From assembly GCA_025766275.1 (NCBI GenBank), contig JAFKAC010000035.1, positions 372,001 to 436,000 on the forward strand: a stretch of 64,000 nt of DNA. Reading direction: 5' to 3'. Positions 35,448-47,339 of the stretch are shown here, piece after piece. The notes under the pieces are model-generated. The model was not told the DNA's origin. It saw nothing but the letters and a program-made list of their open reading frames with translations, and ran no database searches. The position numbers and the translations under genes were made by a program. This DNA comes from Lactarius indigo. Lineage: Eukaryota; Basidiomycota; Agaricomycetes; Russulales; Russulaceae. Position 1 is the stretch's first letter. Each line of letters starts with the position of its first letter.

Positions 35448-37342
35448 TCCTTGGCACGTTCCTCCGCTGTTTTACTAGTGGAGGCAGCCTGTATTTGGGC
35501 TGGCGGTTCTTGCGTGTAGTAGTCGGTTTCTGTTGCACGCACGTTCGAAGGTCCCGTGTTCTGCATCTGCCACTGCCGTGGTTGTCTGGGGTGAGGACAG
35601 TTTCGTGAGAGGTGACCTGGTGCGTTACAATTGTAACACAATACTGTCCTGAGATCTCGTCGTGACCCCCCTCTACCTCGTCCTCTTACCCCCGGCCCTC
35701 CTCTCGGCGGGAAGGGAGGTTGGTTCGTATATGGTGGTTTGTTGTAATTGATCTCTTCCGACCCTGCCAACCGTGCTTTTGCTCGGTCGGCTGAGGTGTC
35801 CATTGCCCATGGGTTTGTGAGGTTTTGCGGAATAGTCCATCCAGCGTTGCCTGTCTTCTTTGGCTTCGTGTCTTTATGTTCGTCCACCCTAGCTCGAATA
35901 TGGATGTAATTGCGTTGTCGACGGAGTGTCGCTCGCTTCCACTCGTCGAAAGTCTCTGGTTCGTCTAAGTCGTAGGTCTTCTCGTATAGTTTCTTGGGTA
36001 GCCCCTTGGTGAATAAGTCGATGGTCTGGGGGTCGTTAAGGCGATAGCCAGCTTTTCTGGCGGCTTCCTCGAATTCGTTGACGTATTTGTCGATGTCCCC
36101 GTCCACCATTTTAAGCCCCTTTCTCAACAGGGCTTGAGCTTGTTCTTGTTCGAGGGTATTGACGAACCTTTGGTTGAAACCCTCTGCTACTGCATTCCAC
36201 AAATCCCTCGTATGTTGATCGATTCCTCGTTGTATTTGTCGGTTGAGCCACTTGAGGTATGAGAGCACCCATTCGCTGACTGATACCCCCTTGATGTAGG
36301 AAAGGAAAAGGAGGCATCGTCGATAGTCGTTGCGCATAACGGGGGTATCGAGGTTCATGCCCCAGTATACGTGCCATTGCGTGAGGAATGAGTTGACCTT
36401 AGTGCGATCTCCGTCAAAGATAGTGGGAGGTTCACCGGTTAGTTTCTCGTGTCCTCCTCCTCCTCCGCCTGGTGGGCCTCCTCCGCCTCCCCCTGGTGGG
36501 TCTCCTCCTCCGCCCGGTGGGTTATTTGGAATATCTGGTGGATCCCCCCCTCTTCCTGGTCGTCGGGGAAAGTCGTCCCCGGGTGGTCCTCCCCACCCCG
36601 GTGGAGGGTCTAGCGGCATTCCTCGTCTTCCCCCTTCTCCTGATGGAGGGTCCCCTTGATCTGGCCCGATGGCTCGAAAGATCGCTGCGTCGTCTGCAGT
36701 CATGCGATGCCCTGTTTCGGGATTAATGGGCATGAGATTTCGTTGTGACTCTTGTCTGATTGCTTCGGCTGCTTCTCGCGCCGCTTGTTCTCTGACGATT
36801 ATGATTTCTTCGGCTGTCATGGTGGTAGTTGCCATTTCTGCCGCCGGTGATCGTACGTGAATGACTTCTGGCTGTTCTGAAATATGGAGAGACTCAGCTC
36901 GTTGGATGGTATATTCTTCGATGGGTCCGACACTCGCGGGTCGATTTTCTTCGCTTTGCCCATCTTCCTCAGTTTCTTCACTGACTGCTTCTCCAGTAGA
37001 GTGTTCTCGTAACTGGCCGTCAATGGGCCCCCAGTCGGCTCGTGAATTGAGCTCTCGCGCGTCGATGTCGCACTGGTACTGTCTTCCTGCTGGTCTTGTG
37101 ACGTCCCAGCGATGATCTATGGGGTTCCACGTAACCTCCACCCAACACAGATGGTCGAAATTGAACTCAACAGGTTGGAACCTCGTAGGTCCGTTAAACT
37201 CGACAAAATATCCCGTTTTGTCTCCTCGGTCTCTCCACCAGGCTGCTCCCAGGAATCGGGTTGGTACGTTGCGGTCTCCTCTTCGTTCCAGGTAGTAGGG
37301 ACGGAAGTTCGTCCACTGATCTCGGGTGTTGACAGTCGCCAC
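35357..37342 (-). CDS. gag: T7 Gag, intact (661 aa)
   Basis: Structural protein that packages element RNA. N-terminal domain (TRDQWTNFRPYYLERRGDR), acidic stretch, Pro/Gly-rich linker (residues about 230-310), capsid-like region (FLTQWHVYWGMNLD, then LFTKGLPKKLYEK), Arg/Gly-rich patch and knuckle CYNCNAPGHLSRNC near the end. The apparent start is GTG at 37342, with A at -3 and G at +4, and no ATG lies in the leader. The stop overlaps pol by 91 nt of open frame. The slippery heptamer is at 35369-35375 on the minus strand. It is the fullest representative of the T1/T4/T7 subfamily. Confidence 0.85.
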   Translation of the reverse strand: MATVNTRDQWTNFRPYYLERRGDRNVPTRFLGAAWWRDRGDKTGYFVEFNGPTRFQPVEFNFDHLCWVEVTWNPIDHRWDVTRPAGRQYQCDIDARELNSRADWGPIDGQLREHSTGEAVSEETEEDGQSEENRPASVGPIEEYTIQRAESLHISEQPEVIHVRSPAAEMATTTMTAEEIIIVREQAAREAAEAIRQESQRNLMPINPETGHRMTADDAAIFRAIGPDQGDPPSGEGGRRGMPLDPPPGWGGPPGDDFPRRPGRGGDPPDIPNNPPGGGGDPPGGGGGGPPGGGGGGHEKLTGEPPTIFDGDRTKVNSFLTQWHVYWGMNLDTPVMRNDYRRCLLFLSYIKGVSVSEWVLSYLKWLNRQIQRGIDQHTRDLWNAVAEGFNQRFVNTLEQEQAQALLRKGLKMVDGDIDKYVNEFEEAARKAGYRLNDPQTIDLFTKGLPKKLYEKTYDLDEPETFDEWKRATLRRQRNYIHIRARVDEHKDTKPKKTGNAGWTIPQNLTNPWAMDTSADRAKARLAGSEEINYNKPPYTNQPPFPPRGGPGVRGRGRGGSRRDLRTVLCYNCNAPGHLSRNCPHPRQPRQWQMQNTGPSNVRATETDYYTQEPPAQIQAASTSKTAEERAKEWLTGVANAPDEVKDLILQDLWGKEGFRSA

Positions 37343-37364
37343 GATTGGAATATCTTGGTCTTAA

Positions 37365-37654
37365 TGTAACGCCGTCACGACGTTAGCTCGACTTGAGCTC
37401 AATAAGGCGACTTAGCTGATCACGCTCAGAGGCGTATGGCTCGAAGGCGGGTTCTAGATGTACGCAGACACTAGGATCTTTGGCAACGGCGCTCCTTCTT
37501 TCTATAAGGGCGCGACGGTAAGAGGGAAGAGATGAGAAGAGGCAGGAAGTGACGATTGAAGAAGACCAAGATGGCGTGTCTTGGTCTTCCACGACTATCT
37601 TAAATACAAGAAGAGCAGGCTTTCAAGCGCTGCTATGAGTCACCATATTGTAGC
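37365..37654 (-). repeat. T7 5' LTR, first part (interrupted by T8)
   Basis: The 290 bp nearest gag, ending with the target site GTAGC (37650-37654), which is repeated at 61245-61249 after T8. Confidence 0.95.
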
Positions 37655-37976
37655 TGTTACGTGTTGACTCAAACCCTTACTGTACCGGTTGCAACTACGG
37701 CGGTAAGGTATATTAGTTGCGGACTTACTTACGGTGATACGGTGGTGCGATAGGAGATTGCATACGATAGCTGACTGAGCGGTGCCTTGGTGACTCGATA
37801 CTAGTACAGGTACTAGTAGTATTAGGGTTTGCGATGTTTCTGCGATACGTTGGACGCTACCTACTGTGACTCATAGCAGCGCTTCTAAGCCTGCTAGTTT
37901 GTGTATTTAAACTGGCTTGTGAAGACCAAGATACGCCATCTTGGTCTTCTTGAATCGTCACTTGTCTCTCTCTCTT

Positions 37977-38016
<40 letters not shown>

Positions 38017-38159
38017 GCCCAACGTCTCTACATAAGAAGCAGTGCACCTTCGAGTGTTCACCACCGTCTACGCTTGGACCTTCGTGTCTTCAAGGCGTCC
38101 CCTAAGTTGTTACCGCCCCCTTCGAGCTCAAGTCGAGCTAACGTCGTGACGACGTTACA
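37655..38159 (+). repeat. T8 5' LTR (505 bp)
   Basis: TGTTACGTG...GACGTTACA. Has TATTTAAA about 34 bp before ATCTTGGTCTT, and a long CT-repeat in U5 (about 37965-38012). The primer-binding sequence TTAAGACCAAGAT starts at 38160. Confidence 0.97.
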
Positions 38160-38178
38160 TTAAGACCAAGATACCATC

Positions 38179-40257
38179 GTGGCCGTAACAACCAGAGACC
38201 AGTGGACGAGTTTTCGTCCCTATTCGCTCCCAAGAAGAGGAGAACGTAACGTTCCCATGCGCTTTCTATAAGCTGCCAGTTGGAGGGAAAGACAAGAGGA
38301 AACCGGGTACTTTGTGGAGTTTAACGGACCTAGTAGGTTCCGACCAGTTGAGTTCAACTTCGACCACTTGTGTTGGACGGAAGTTACGTGGAATCCCATA
38401 GAATCCCAGTGGGACGTCATACGACCAGCAGGACCTAGATATCAGTGCGATATTGACGCCCGAGAGCTCAACAGTCGAGCAGATTGGGGCCCCCTTGACG
38501 GACAAGTACGAGAACACTCCACCGGAGAAGTGATATCAGAAGAAGAGGAAGAGGAACAAAGCCAAAACGAGAGCGACGGACGAGAGCCAAATCAAACAGA
38601 AACCAGCGGAGGGGCAATACAAGATCTCCTCATCGAACGAGCTGAGTCCGCGCACATTACCGAACCAGAACCAATTCACATCCGATCCCCAGCCATCATG
38701 GCAACAATAACGCGAGCAATGGAGGAAGTCGCGATTGAAGAAGCCCGTGCAATACGAGAAGAAGCACGAGAAATCCTTATGCCCATTAACCCCGAAACCG
38801 GTGTACGGATGACCGCCGACGACGCAGCCATCTTCCGAGCAATAGGGTCAGACCGAGGAGACCCTCCATCCGGACGACGACCCGCACTAGACCTCCCACC
38901 AGGGGTAGGAGGACCGGATGGAGATCCGCCACCGCCACCAGGAGGAGGTATTCCGTTCGATCTACGAAGAACTGAACCACCAAGAATGCCACCTACGGGA
39001 CCGCCCGGGGGTGGGGGAGGTGGTGGTGGTGGAGGCGGTGGAGGAGGAGGTGGAGAAGCCGGAGGAGGAGGACACCATAATGAAAAATTAACCGGCGAGC
39101 CACCTTCTATCTTTGACGGAGACAGACTCAAAGTAGACCAATTCTTGACGCAGTGGCACGTCTATTGGGGCATGAATTTAGACGCCCCCATCATGCGCAA
39201 CGACTACAGAAGATGCCTTCTGTTTCTTTCCTATATCAAGGGCGGAGCGGTCAGCGAATGGGTCCTGTCCTTCCTGAACTGGCTCAACAGGCAAATACAA
39301 CGAGGGATCAGTCCCTACACTCGTGACCTGTGGGACGCCGTAGCCGATGGATTCAGCCAGAGGTTCGAGAATACACTAGAAAGAGAACAAGCCCAAGCCA
39401 TACTACGAAAAGGCTTCAAGATGACGGGAGAGGACATTGACAAGTACGTCAATGATTTCGAGCAGCTTGCACGGAAGGCTCATTATCGCCTCAATGAACC
39501 CCAAACTATCGACCTCTTCACGTCGGGTCTACCCAAGGAGCTGTTCAAAAACGCGTTCCAGTTCGACGATCCCATCATGTTCGACGACTGGAAAAGGGCC
39601 GTCCTCAAGCGACAGAAGAATTATATACACCTCAAAGCGCGACTCAATGAATACAAAAGTACGACAACGCCGCCGAAGAAGCAGGGCGGCAATGCGGGGT
39701 GGACGCTCCCGCAAAACCTACCACAAACTAACCCATGGGCTATGGACACCTTGGCAGATCGTGCCAAGGTAAGACTCGCGGGATCCGAAGACATCGACTT
39801 CAACAAACTGCCACATCGCGACTGGCCTACGCCACCATTCCCACCAAGGGGAGGACCGGGAGCCCGAGGACGAGGAAGAGGGGGATCTCGAAGAGACCTA
39901 AGGAACGTCCTTTGCTATAATTGTCATGCCCCAGGCCACCTCTCACGAAACTGTCCATATCCGCGTGTACAGCAACAATGGCAGGCTCCTCCATCCAGCA
40001 GTCGCATGATCGAAACAACGGGATATCCCCAGGGACCCGTTTCACAGTACGCGCCGTCACAGTACGCACCGTCGCTGCCCGGGTACATGTCACCGGCGCC
40101 CAGCGTAACACCTGCACCCCAAATCAATGCCGCAAGCACAAAAACAGCAGGAGAACAGGCCAAGGAGTGGCTCACGCAGGTGGCCAATAGTACCGATGAA
40201 GTGAAAGATCTTATACTTCAAGACCTGTGGGGGAAAGAGGGTTTTCGGGACGCCTGA
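38179..40257 (+). pseudogene. T8 gag (one nonsense codon near the start)
   Basis: 692 codons from GTG 38179. It is intact except for TAA at 38269-38271 (RFL-stop-AASW), where siblings read CAA (Gln). From 38314 onward the frame is fully open: Gly-rich linker expanded to a long poly-Gly run (about 39006-39060), capsid-like region, knuckle CYNCHAPGHLSRNC, end WGKEGFRDA. GGGTTTT lies in the 31-nt overlap with pol. Confidence 0.9.
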
Positions 40258-42013
40258 ACCCGTCAGTCTGGGTGAGGGCTCTTCAATGTAATTCTGTAAT
40301 TGTGACAACGCGCTATCGATCTATGCGAATTCCAGTAACTGTCCGAACGAATTACCAAACGACTGAAACAAACGCGCTGGTTGACTCTGGTGCGACCGAC
40401 AACTTCATCCGACCAAGCCTGGCAGAACGGGCTGGCATCCAGACACAACCACTAAGCACGCCTCGCAAGATATGGAACATAGACAACACGGAAAACAAAG
40501 CTGGGTTGATCACTCATTATGTTAACCTAGAGGTGAAAACACGGGGACAGATAAAGCAAATGACCTTCCTGGTCACCGACCTTGGAAGCGAAGAAATGGT
40601 GTTGGGCTATCCATGGCTCAGCGCATTTGAACCAATGATCAGCTGGGCCACTGCCACCATACACCCCGACATGCAGCCAGTAACATTAGCAACTACCGAG
40701 GCACTGCTGTCAACAACGGCAATTCGAGCCCTTATTGTGGCCGAAAAGGAAGACATTGTGCGAGAACTGGAAGAAGAGACGTTCGTCAGAGCCACCACCT
40801 CGACGGAGTTGGCCATACAAGCAAAGCAACAACAAACGGCAGCAGTGCTCCCCCAAGAATACGCAATGTTTGCCAGACTTTTCAACGAGCAAGCCTCGCA
40901 CCGCTTTCCCCCGGCAAGGCCGTGGGATCATGCAATAGACTTCAAACCATCCGCGCCGGCCGCCATCGACTGCAAGATCTACCCCATGACCCAGAAAGAA
41001 GAGGGCAAACTCAAAGAGTTTCTGGAGGAGAAGCTGAAGCAAGGGTATTTACGCCCTTCTATCTCCCCGTACGCATCCTCCTTCTTCTTCATTAAAAAGA
41101 AGGACGGAAAACTACGCCCGGTACAGGACTACCGGGTCATCAACTCCCACACTATTTGAAATCAGTATCCGCTACCGCTAATACAAGATCTCATCCTTGA
41201 CCTCAGCAACGCCCACATCTACACGAAACTCGACATCCGATGGGGGTACAACAACATACGAATTCGCGACGGTGACCAGGAAAAAGCGGCATTCAAGACT
41301 AAATTTGGCCTCTTCGAACCCACAGTCATGTTCTTCGGACTCACTAACTCCCCCGCAACCTTCCAGGCCATGATGAACCACATCTATCGCGACACCATAG
41401 CAAAGCACGAGCGGTTGGGCACTACCATACGTGTTTATATGGACGATATCGGCATCGCTACTCACTTTGATCACGATCTAGCGGCCCATGTAAACGCCGT
41501 CCGCGATGTACTACGCATCGCGGAGGAGCACGACCTCTACTTCAAGCTCGAGAAGTGCCTGTTCCATCAACCGCGGATGGATTACCTGGGGGTAATCCTT
41601 GAGAGGGGGGTGACCCGAATGGACCCTGTAAAAGTTCAAGGCATCAAGGACTGGCCAACACCAACAAAAGTCAAGGACGTCCGCTCCTTCCTCGGCTTCT
41701 GTAACTTTTACAGACTCTTCATCCGCGGTTTTGCAACTCACGCCAAGCCGCTCACCAAACTAACACGGAAGGACGAAGAATGGCGATGGACTGAAGAAGA
41801 AGAAAGGGCGTTCAACACCCTAAAACGTCTCGTAACGGAAGAACCGGTACTAGCACACCCCATTCTTCAGGATCCATTCGAATTGGAAGTAGATGCTTCG
41901 GGCTACGCGGTGGGAGCTGTATTACTGCAGAAGAAGTCTGATGGCAAGCGACACCCTATAGGTTACTACTCGGCGACGCTTTCGGAAGCCGAAAGAAACT
42001 ACGACATCTACGA
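40227..42013 (+). pseudogene. T8 pol, 5' part (protease, RT, RNase H start)
   Basis: Protease LVDSGATDNFIRP, RT, and RNase H up to ERNYDIYD, where T9 interrupts at TACGA. One TGA at 41157-41159 (NSHTI-stop-NQYP; siblings CGA). Joined to 57758-60710 the frame is continuous and totals 1579 codons plus stop, the same as T10. Confidence 0.9.
42009..42013. repeat. Target duplication TACGA (left of T9)
   Basis: TACGA at 42009-42013 and 57753-57757 flank T9 exactly and restore the RNase H text YDIYD/LELLAIVKAL of T8. Confidence 0.95.
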
Positions 42014-42511
42014 TGTAACGCCGTCACGACGTTAGCTTGACTTGAGCTCTATAGAGGCGGTAACAACTTAGCGAATATCCTGAAGACGCGAAGGTCCAGT
42101 AACAGCGAGTATCTTGAAGACACGAAGGTCCAAGCGAGACGGTGGTGAACACTCGAAGGTGCACTTCTTAGAGAGTCGATAGAAAGAGAGAGAGAGAGAG
42201 AGAGAGAAACAAGTGACGATTCAAGAAGACCAAGATGGCGTATCTTGGTCTTCACAAGACAGATTAAATACAAGTCGAGCAGGCTTTCAAGCGCTGCTAT
42301 GAGTCACAGTGATATAGCGTCCAACGTATCGCGTAAGTAGCTCGAACACTAATACTACTACTACTAGTATTAGTGGCGTGGTCCTCAGTCAGCAATCAGC
42401 GCGCAATCTCCTATCGTACTCGTAATCGCCTATCGTAAGTCCGCAACTAATCTACCTTACCGCCGTAGTTGCAACCGGTACAGTAAGGGTAACAAGCGTC
42501 GAACCGTAACA
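42014..42511 (-). repeat. T9 3' LTR (498 bp)
   Basis: TGTAACG...CCGTAACA, with an AG-repeat in U5 (about 42186-42208). It is followed by TCACCCCCCTTTT, the complement of the polypurine tract. Identical to 57255-57752 except one C/T at GCTTGACTTG. Confidence 0.97.
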
Positions 42512-42542
42512 TCACCCCCCTTTTAAGTGTGAGGCCCCAGAC

Positions 42543-45500
42543 TCACCGAAAGTCACGGGCCGGCCAATCGCGCTGTTCGTCAGCGATGCGCTCCAGGGCG
42601 GTCGCGCGCTCCAGGGCGGTCGCGCGCTCCAGGGCGGTCGCGCGCTCCAGGGCGGTCGCGCACTCCAGGCGATAGATGGAGTCACGCCGATCGTCCTGTG
42701 CACACTCGATCATCGCACGGAGTTGACTCACTCTGGCGTGGAGTCGATCCAGCTCGTAGCTGGCCGCGCGGAAGCGCGTGACCTCCGCGGTGAGAGACTC
42801 ATCGTTGATACGATTGAGTGCGCGGTCGGTGATCTTGTCGGCCTCGAAGACGACGAGGTCCTCGTGCGGGTTCGTGGGGCGAAGCGCGGCGGAAACGTGG
42901 GGTTCGGCGTAGAAGGGCTTACCATAGACGTGTGGCGAGCCCGGTATAACCCCTAATATGAGTGGGTCCGCCCCTCCAATGATTTGGACGTGTGATGCGT
43001 CCCTCTCTACTCCGTCTGGCCCGGTGATGGGGTATCGAATGTAATGGGGTCGTCGGTTCGCCCGGAACCCTTCAGGCGCAATGACGTGCGCGGGGTCCTC
43101 GGTGGCGGTGAACGGACGGTGGTCGGCGACACCAGGCACGCGCACACGTCCTCGATACATGGGGGAGCCGTCGGTGTAGACGAGCCAGGGTGTGACGAGG
43201 GGATTATCAGCGTCGCGTTTCGTTCGAAGGAAGGGGTGTCTCGCCGGGTAATAATCTTCGTCGTCATGGCCAGCCTCAGCTGCCGCCATCGCTGCCGCCG
43301 CTCGCGCATCTCCCTCAGTCGGGCCGCTGCTGAGTCGAGTTGTTCCTTCTGCCACTCCGCTGCTACTCTCCTCCAGCCCTCCAACTCGTACTCCATCAGT
43401 GCTTGAACGCTGGTCGTTGCTCGGGAAAATTCCGCGAACGCCGATGAGGTCGTCACTTGGGGGGATAGCGGCGATCGGCTCCCGTTCGCCGCTATCGTTT
43501 CGGAAGACATGGACGACGGCTCGGTCGTCGTCGGGGGTAGTTGTTGGGTCGGGGAATCTTGTGATGACATTGGCCCATTCTTGTGCGGTGATGGGCCCCT
43601 CTGCTGGTGCAAGAGGCGTCCATGGTGTGAGCTGAGTGTTCGGAACTTCGGTGTCGTCGTCCTCAGCCAAGAGGGTGCAGGCGTCTTCTGCGAGGGAGTC
43701 GAGGAGCTGCGCTTGTGTGACATGTCGCAATGGGGAGGTAGGCATAAGAGTAGTGGTGGTAGAGCGTAGGAAGAGGGGATGACTTTCCTCCGTCTTTGCG
43801 CTGCTCATTTTAACTGTTCTCCCGTGCGTCTGCGTTTCCTGGTATAGGTGAAGTGCTTCGGGTGCAAAGACGTCATCTTTGTTGACCCACTGGTTCTCCG
43901 AGTCTGGATACCCTTTCCATTTGACCAGGTACTGGAGGCGTCGCCCTCTGCCGAAGTGCCAAGAATCCAGAATGGCCTCGACCTCGTACTCTTCTTCTCC
44001 ATCAATCAATTCTGGCGGTGGTCGTGTGAAGTTTTCCCCATGTAAAAGGGTTTGTTTGTAAGGGGTGAGAAGATCGATGTGAAACACTGGGTGAATGCTC
44101 CACTGCGTGGGAAGTTCCAATCGATAGTTGTAGGGGGACATCACCTGCATCACCCGGAAAGGTCCGTGGCGTCGCGCCGCTAATTTTGCTGTAGGCTGAT
44201 TCGTCCGGAGGTGTTTGCCTTCAAGCCACACAAGATCGTTGACGTTGAATTTGGGCGTATCCTTGTTGCGCACCCATGACTCTTGAGCCTTTTTCATAAG
44301 GCGTTGGGCGTCGTTTCTGGCCTCTTTTAGCTGCGTTAGTCGCGCGGTCACAGAGGGGATTGGAGACGGCTTATCGGTCCAATCCGCTTGAGGGTTGTAT
44401 CCCATGAGAAGCTGGAACGGCGATTGTTTGGTGTGTTCATGTGGCCAGTTGTTGTGCGCGAATTCGGCGATTGGTAGATAAGTTACCCAGTTATCTTGCC
44501 GCTCGTTTACCCAAAAGCGTAGGTACTGTTCCAGCCACTGATTAGTCCGTTCGGACTGCCCATCGGTGCGCGGATGATATGCAGTTGATATGTTCTGCTG
44601 GATCCCCAGGATGCGGCATACTTCCCTGGTGAACTTTGATGTGAAACGGGGGTCGCGGTCGCTTATTATCTTGCGCGGCAACCCGAAGCGTTTGAACACT
44701 TGGGCGACGTACAGAGCCGCCGATTCTTCTGCGGTAATCTCTTCGCGACATGGGATAAAAATAGAGGCCTTGCTGCAGTCGTGGTCCGTGACCATTAGTA
44801 TGCTGTCGTACCCCTCGGAAACAGGGAGTTTGGTGATGAAGTCCACCGCCACCGTGTGGAACGGCATGGCTTCCAATATTGGCGTGATGGGATGCAGCGC
44901 GGCCCGTATAGGTCTTGTGTTAACCTTATTTCTCTGGCATTCGGCGCAGCCTTGCACGTATTCGTATACGTCCCTTCGGAGTCGTGGCCACCAGTAGTGT
45001 CTTTCCAGGATGCGTTGAGTTCTCGCAATTCCCGGATGGCCGTGTATGGGCAAGTCGTGATGGTCGTGTATCAGTACACGTTGAGTTGACGCGGGTCCTG
45101 TGACCACGAACCTGCCGTCCTTATACCATTCTCCTTGTATTTTCTTGAGGTGGTGAGGGTCGGCCCATATCTTAATCACCTCTTCGTCTTGTTGATGGCG
45201 TGGTTGCAGTAGGTTCGGATTTGCGATGAAGGTGCGCGCGGTGTTAAGGGTTCGTACGAAAACTTCGGGAGGTAGGACCACTACTTCGCTATTGTCCCCA
45301 ACTCCCTGGTCGTAGTCTGGTCGTCTTGACAGGGCGTCTGCTCTTCCGTTGTTCTTTCCCTTAATGTGGTGAATTTCAAAGTCGTATTCGGACAGTTTGA
45401 GTACTTCCCTTGCGACTCGTCTACTGATCTTCTGTGGTGACTTCCAGTACTGTAGGTTTAGGTGGTCCAAATAGATCTTGATTTTGTGGGGGGCACCTGC

Positions 45501-47339
45501 GAGAAGTGGTCGCCAGTTCCGCAGGGCCTTGACTATTGCGAGCAGCTCTAAGTCGTAGATGTCGTAGTTTCTTTCGGCTTCAGAAAGCGTCGCCGAGTAA
45601 TAACCTATGGGGTGCTGCTTGCCGTCAGACTTCTTTTGTAGTAGTACAGCTCCCACCGCGTAGCCGGAGGCGTCAACCTCTAATTCGAACGGATCTTAAA
45701 GGACAGGGTGTGCTAGCACCGGTTCTTCCGTTACGAGGCGTTTTAGGGTGTTGAACGCCTTGTCTTCCTCTTCAGTCCATCGCCATTCTTCATTCTTCCG
45801 TGTTAGTTTTGTGAGTGGCTTGGCGTGAGTTGCGAAACCGCGGATGAAAAGTCTGTAAAAGTTGCAGAAACTGAGGAAGGAACGGACGTCTTTGACCTTT
45901 GTCGGCGTTGGCCAGTCTTTAATACCTTGGACTTTTACAGGGTCCATTCGGGTCACCCCCCTCTCAAGGATTACCCCCAGGTAATCCATCCGCGGCTGAT
46001 GGAACAGGCATTTCTCGAGTTTGAAGTAGAGGTCGTGTTCTTCTGCGACGCGTAACACATCGCGGACAGCGTTTACATGGGCGTCTAGATCATGGTCGAA
46101 GTGAGTGGCGATACCAATATCATCCATGTAGACGCGTATGGTAGTGCCCAGTCGCTCGTGTTTTGCTATTGTGTCTCGATAAATGTGATTCATCATGGCC
46201 TGGAAGGTGGCGGGGGAGTTCGTAAGTCCGAAGAACATGACCGTGGGTTCAAAGAGGCCGAATTTGGTCTTGAACGCTGCTTTTTCCTGGTCGCCATCGC
46301 GAATGCGTATGTTGTTGTAACCCCATCGGATGTCGAGCTTGGTATAGATGTGGGCGTTACTGAGGTCAAGAATGAGGTCCTGTATTAGTGGCAATGGATA
46401 TTGATTTCGAATGGTGTGGGAGTTGATGACCCGATAGTCCTGCACCGGGCGTAGTTTTCCGTCCTTCTTTTTAATGAAGAAGAAAGAGGATGCGTACGGA
46501 GAGATGGAAGGGCGCAAGTACCCCTGCTTTAGCTTTTCTTCCAGAAATTCCTTGAGTTCGCCTTCTTCTTTTTGGGTCATAGGGTAGATTTTGCAGTCGA
46601 TGGCGGCCGGCGCGGATGGTTTGAAGTCTATTGCGTGATCCCATGGCCTCGCCGGGGGGAAGCGGTGTGAGGCTTGCTCGTTAAAAAGTTTGTCGAACAC
46701 TGCGTATTCTTGAGGGAGTACTGCCGCCTTCTGCTGTTGCTTCGCTTGTATGGCCAACTCCGTTGAGGTGGTGGCTCGAGCGAACGTTTCTTCCTCTAGT
46801 TCCCGCACAATGTTTTCCTTTTCGGCCACGATGAGGGCGCGAACGATCGTCGTTGATAGCAGTGCTTCAGTAGTTGCCAGTACCACTGGCTGCATATCAG
46901 GGTGTATAGTAGCGGTGGCCCAACTGATCGTTGGTTCGAACGCGCTTAGCCATGGATAGCCCAGCACCATGTCTTCACTTCCAAGGTCGGTGACCAGGAA
47001 GGTCATTTGCTTTATCTGTCCTCGAGTTTTCACTTCTAGGTTAACGTAATGAGTGATTAACCCAGCTTTGTTTTCCGTATTGTCTATGTTCCATATTTTA
47101 CGGGGCGTATTCAGCAGCTGTGTTTGGATATTGGCTCGTTTTGCCAGGCTAGGTCGGATGAAGTTGTCGGTTGCGCCGGAGTCGATTAGCGCATTTGTTT
47201 CAGTCGTTTGGTAATTCGTACGGACAGTCACTGGAATTCGCATAGATCGATAGCGCGTTGTCACAATTACAGAATTACATTGAAGAGCCCTCACCCAGAC
47301 TGACGGGTTCAGGCGTCCTGAAAACCCTCTTTCCCCCAT
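42543..47339 (-). pseudogene. T9 pol (1598 codons, one nonsense codon)
   Basis: Complete domain series as in T10. The only lesion seen is TAA at 45696-45698 (HPVL-stop-DPFELEVDASG), a CAA (Gln) in siblings, just before the RNase H active site. The C-terminal end carries a lineage-specific expansion of the sixfold RATALE peptide (see repeat at 42588). The +1-frame ORF is open at 43723-43007. Protein made from this copy would stop after RT. Confidence 0.92.
42588..42659. repeat. 18-bp tandem repeat (4 units) in T9 pol
   Basis: GCGCTCCAGGGCGGTCGC is repeated four times. It encodes tandem RATALE peptides near the Pol C-terminus. T8 and T10 have a single unit, so the expansion is specific to T9. 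Confidence 0.9.

Noticed and set aside
37965..38012. CT microsatellite in the T8 LTR as a regulatory or functional tract
   Set aside because: A simple dinucleotide repeat differing by one unit between LTRs; the AG tract in T9 is its counterpart on the other strand. No specific function can be argued.
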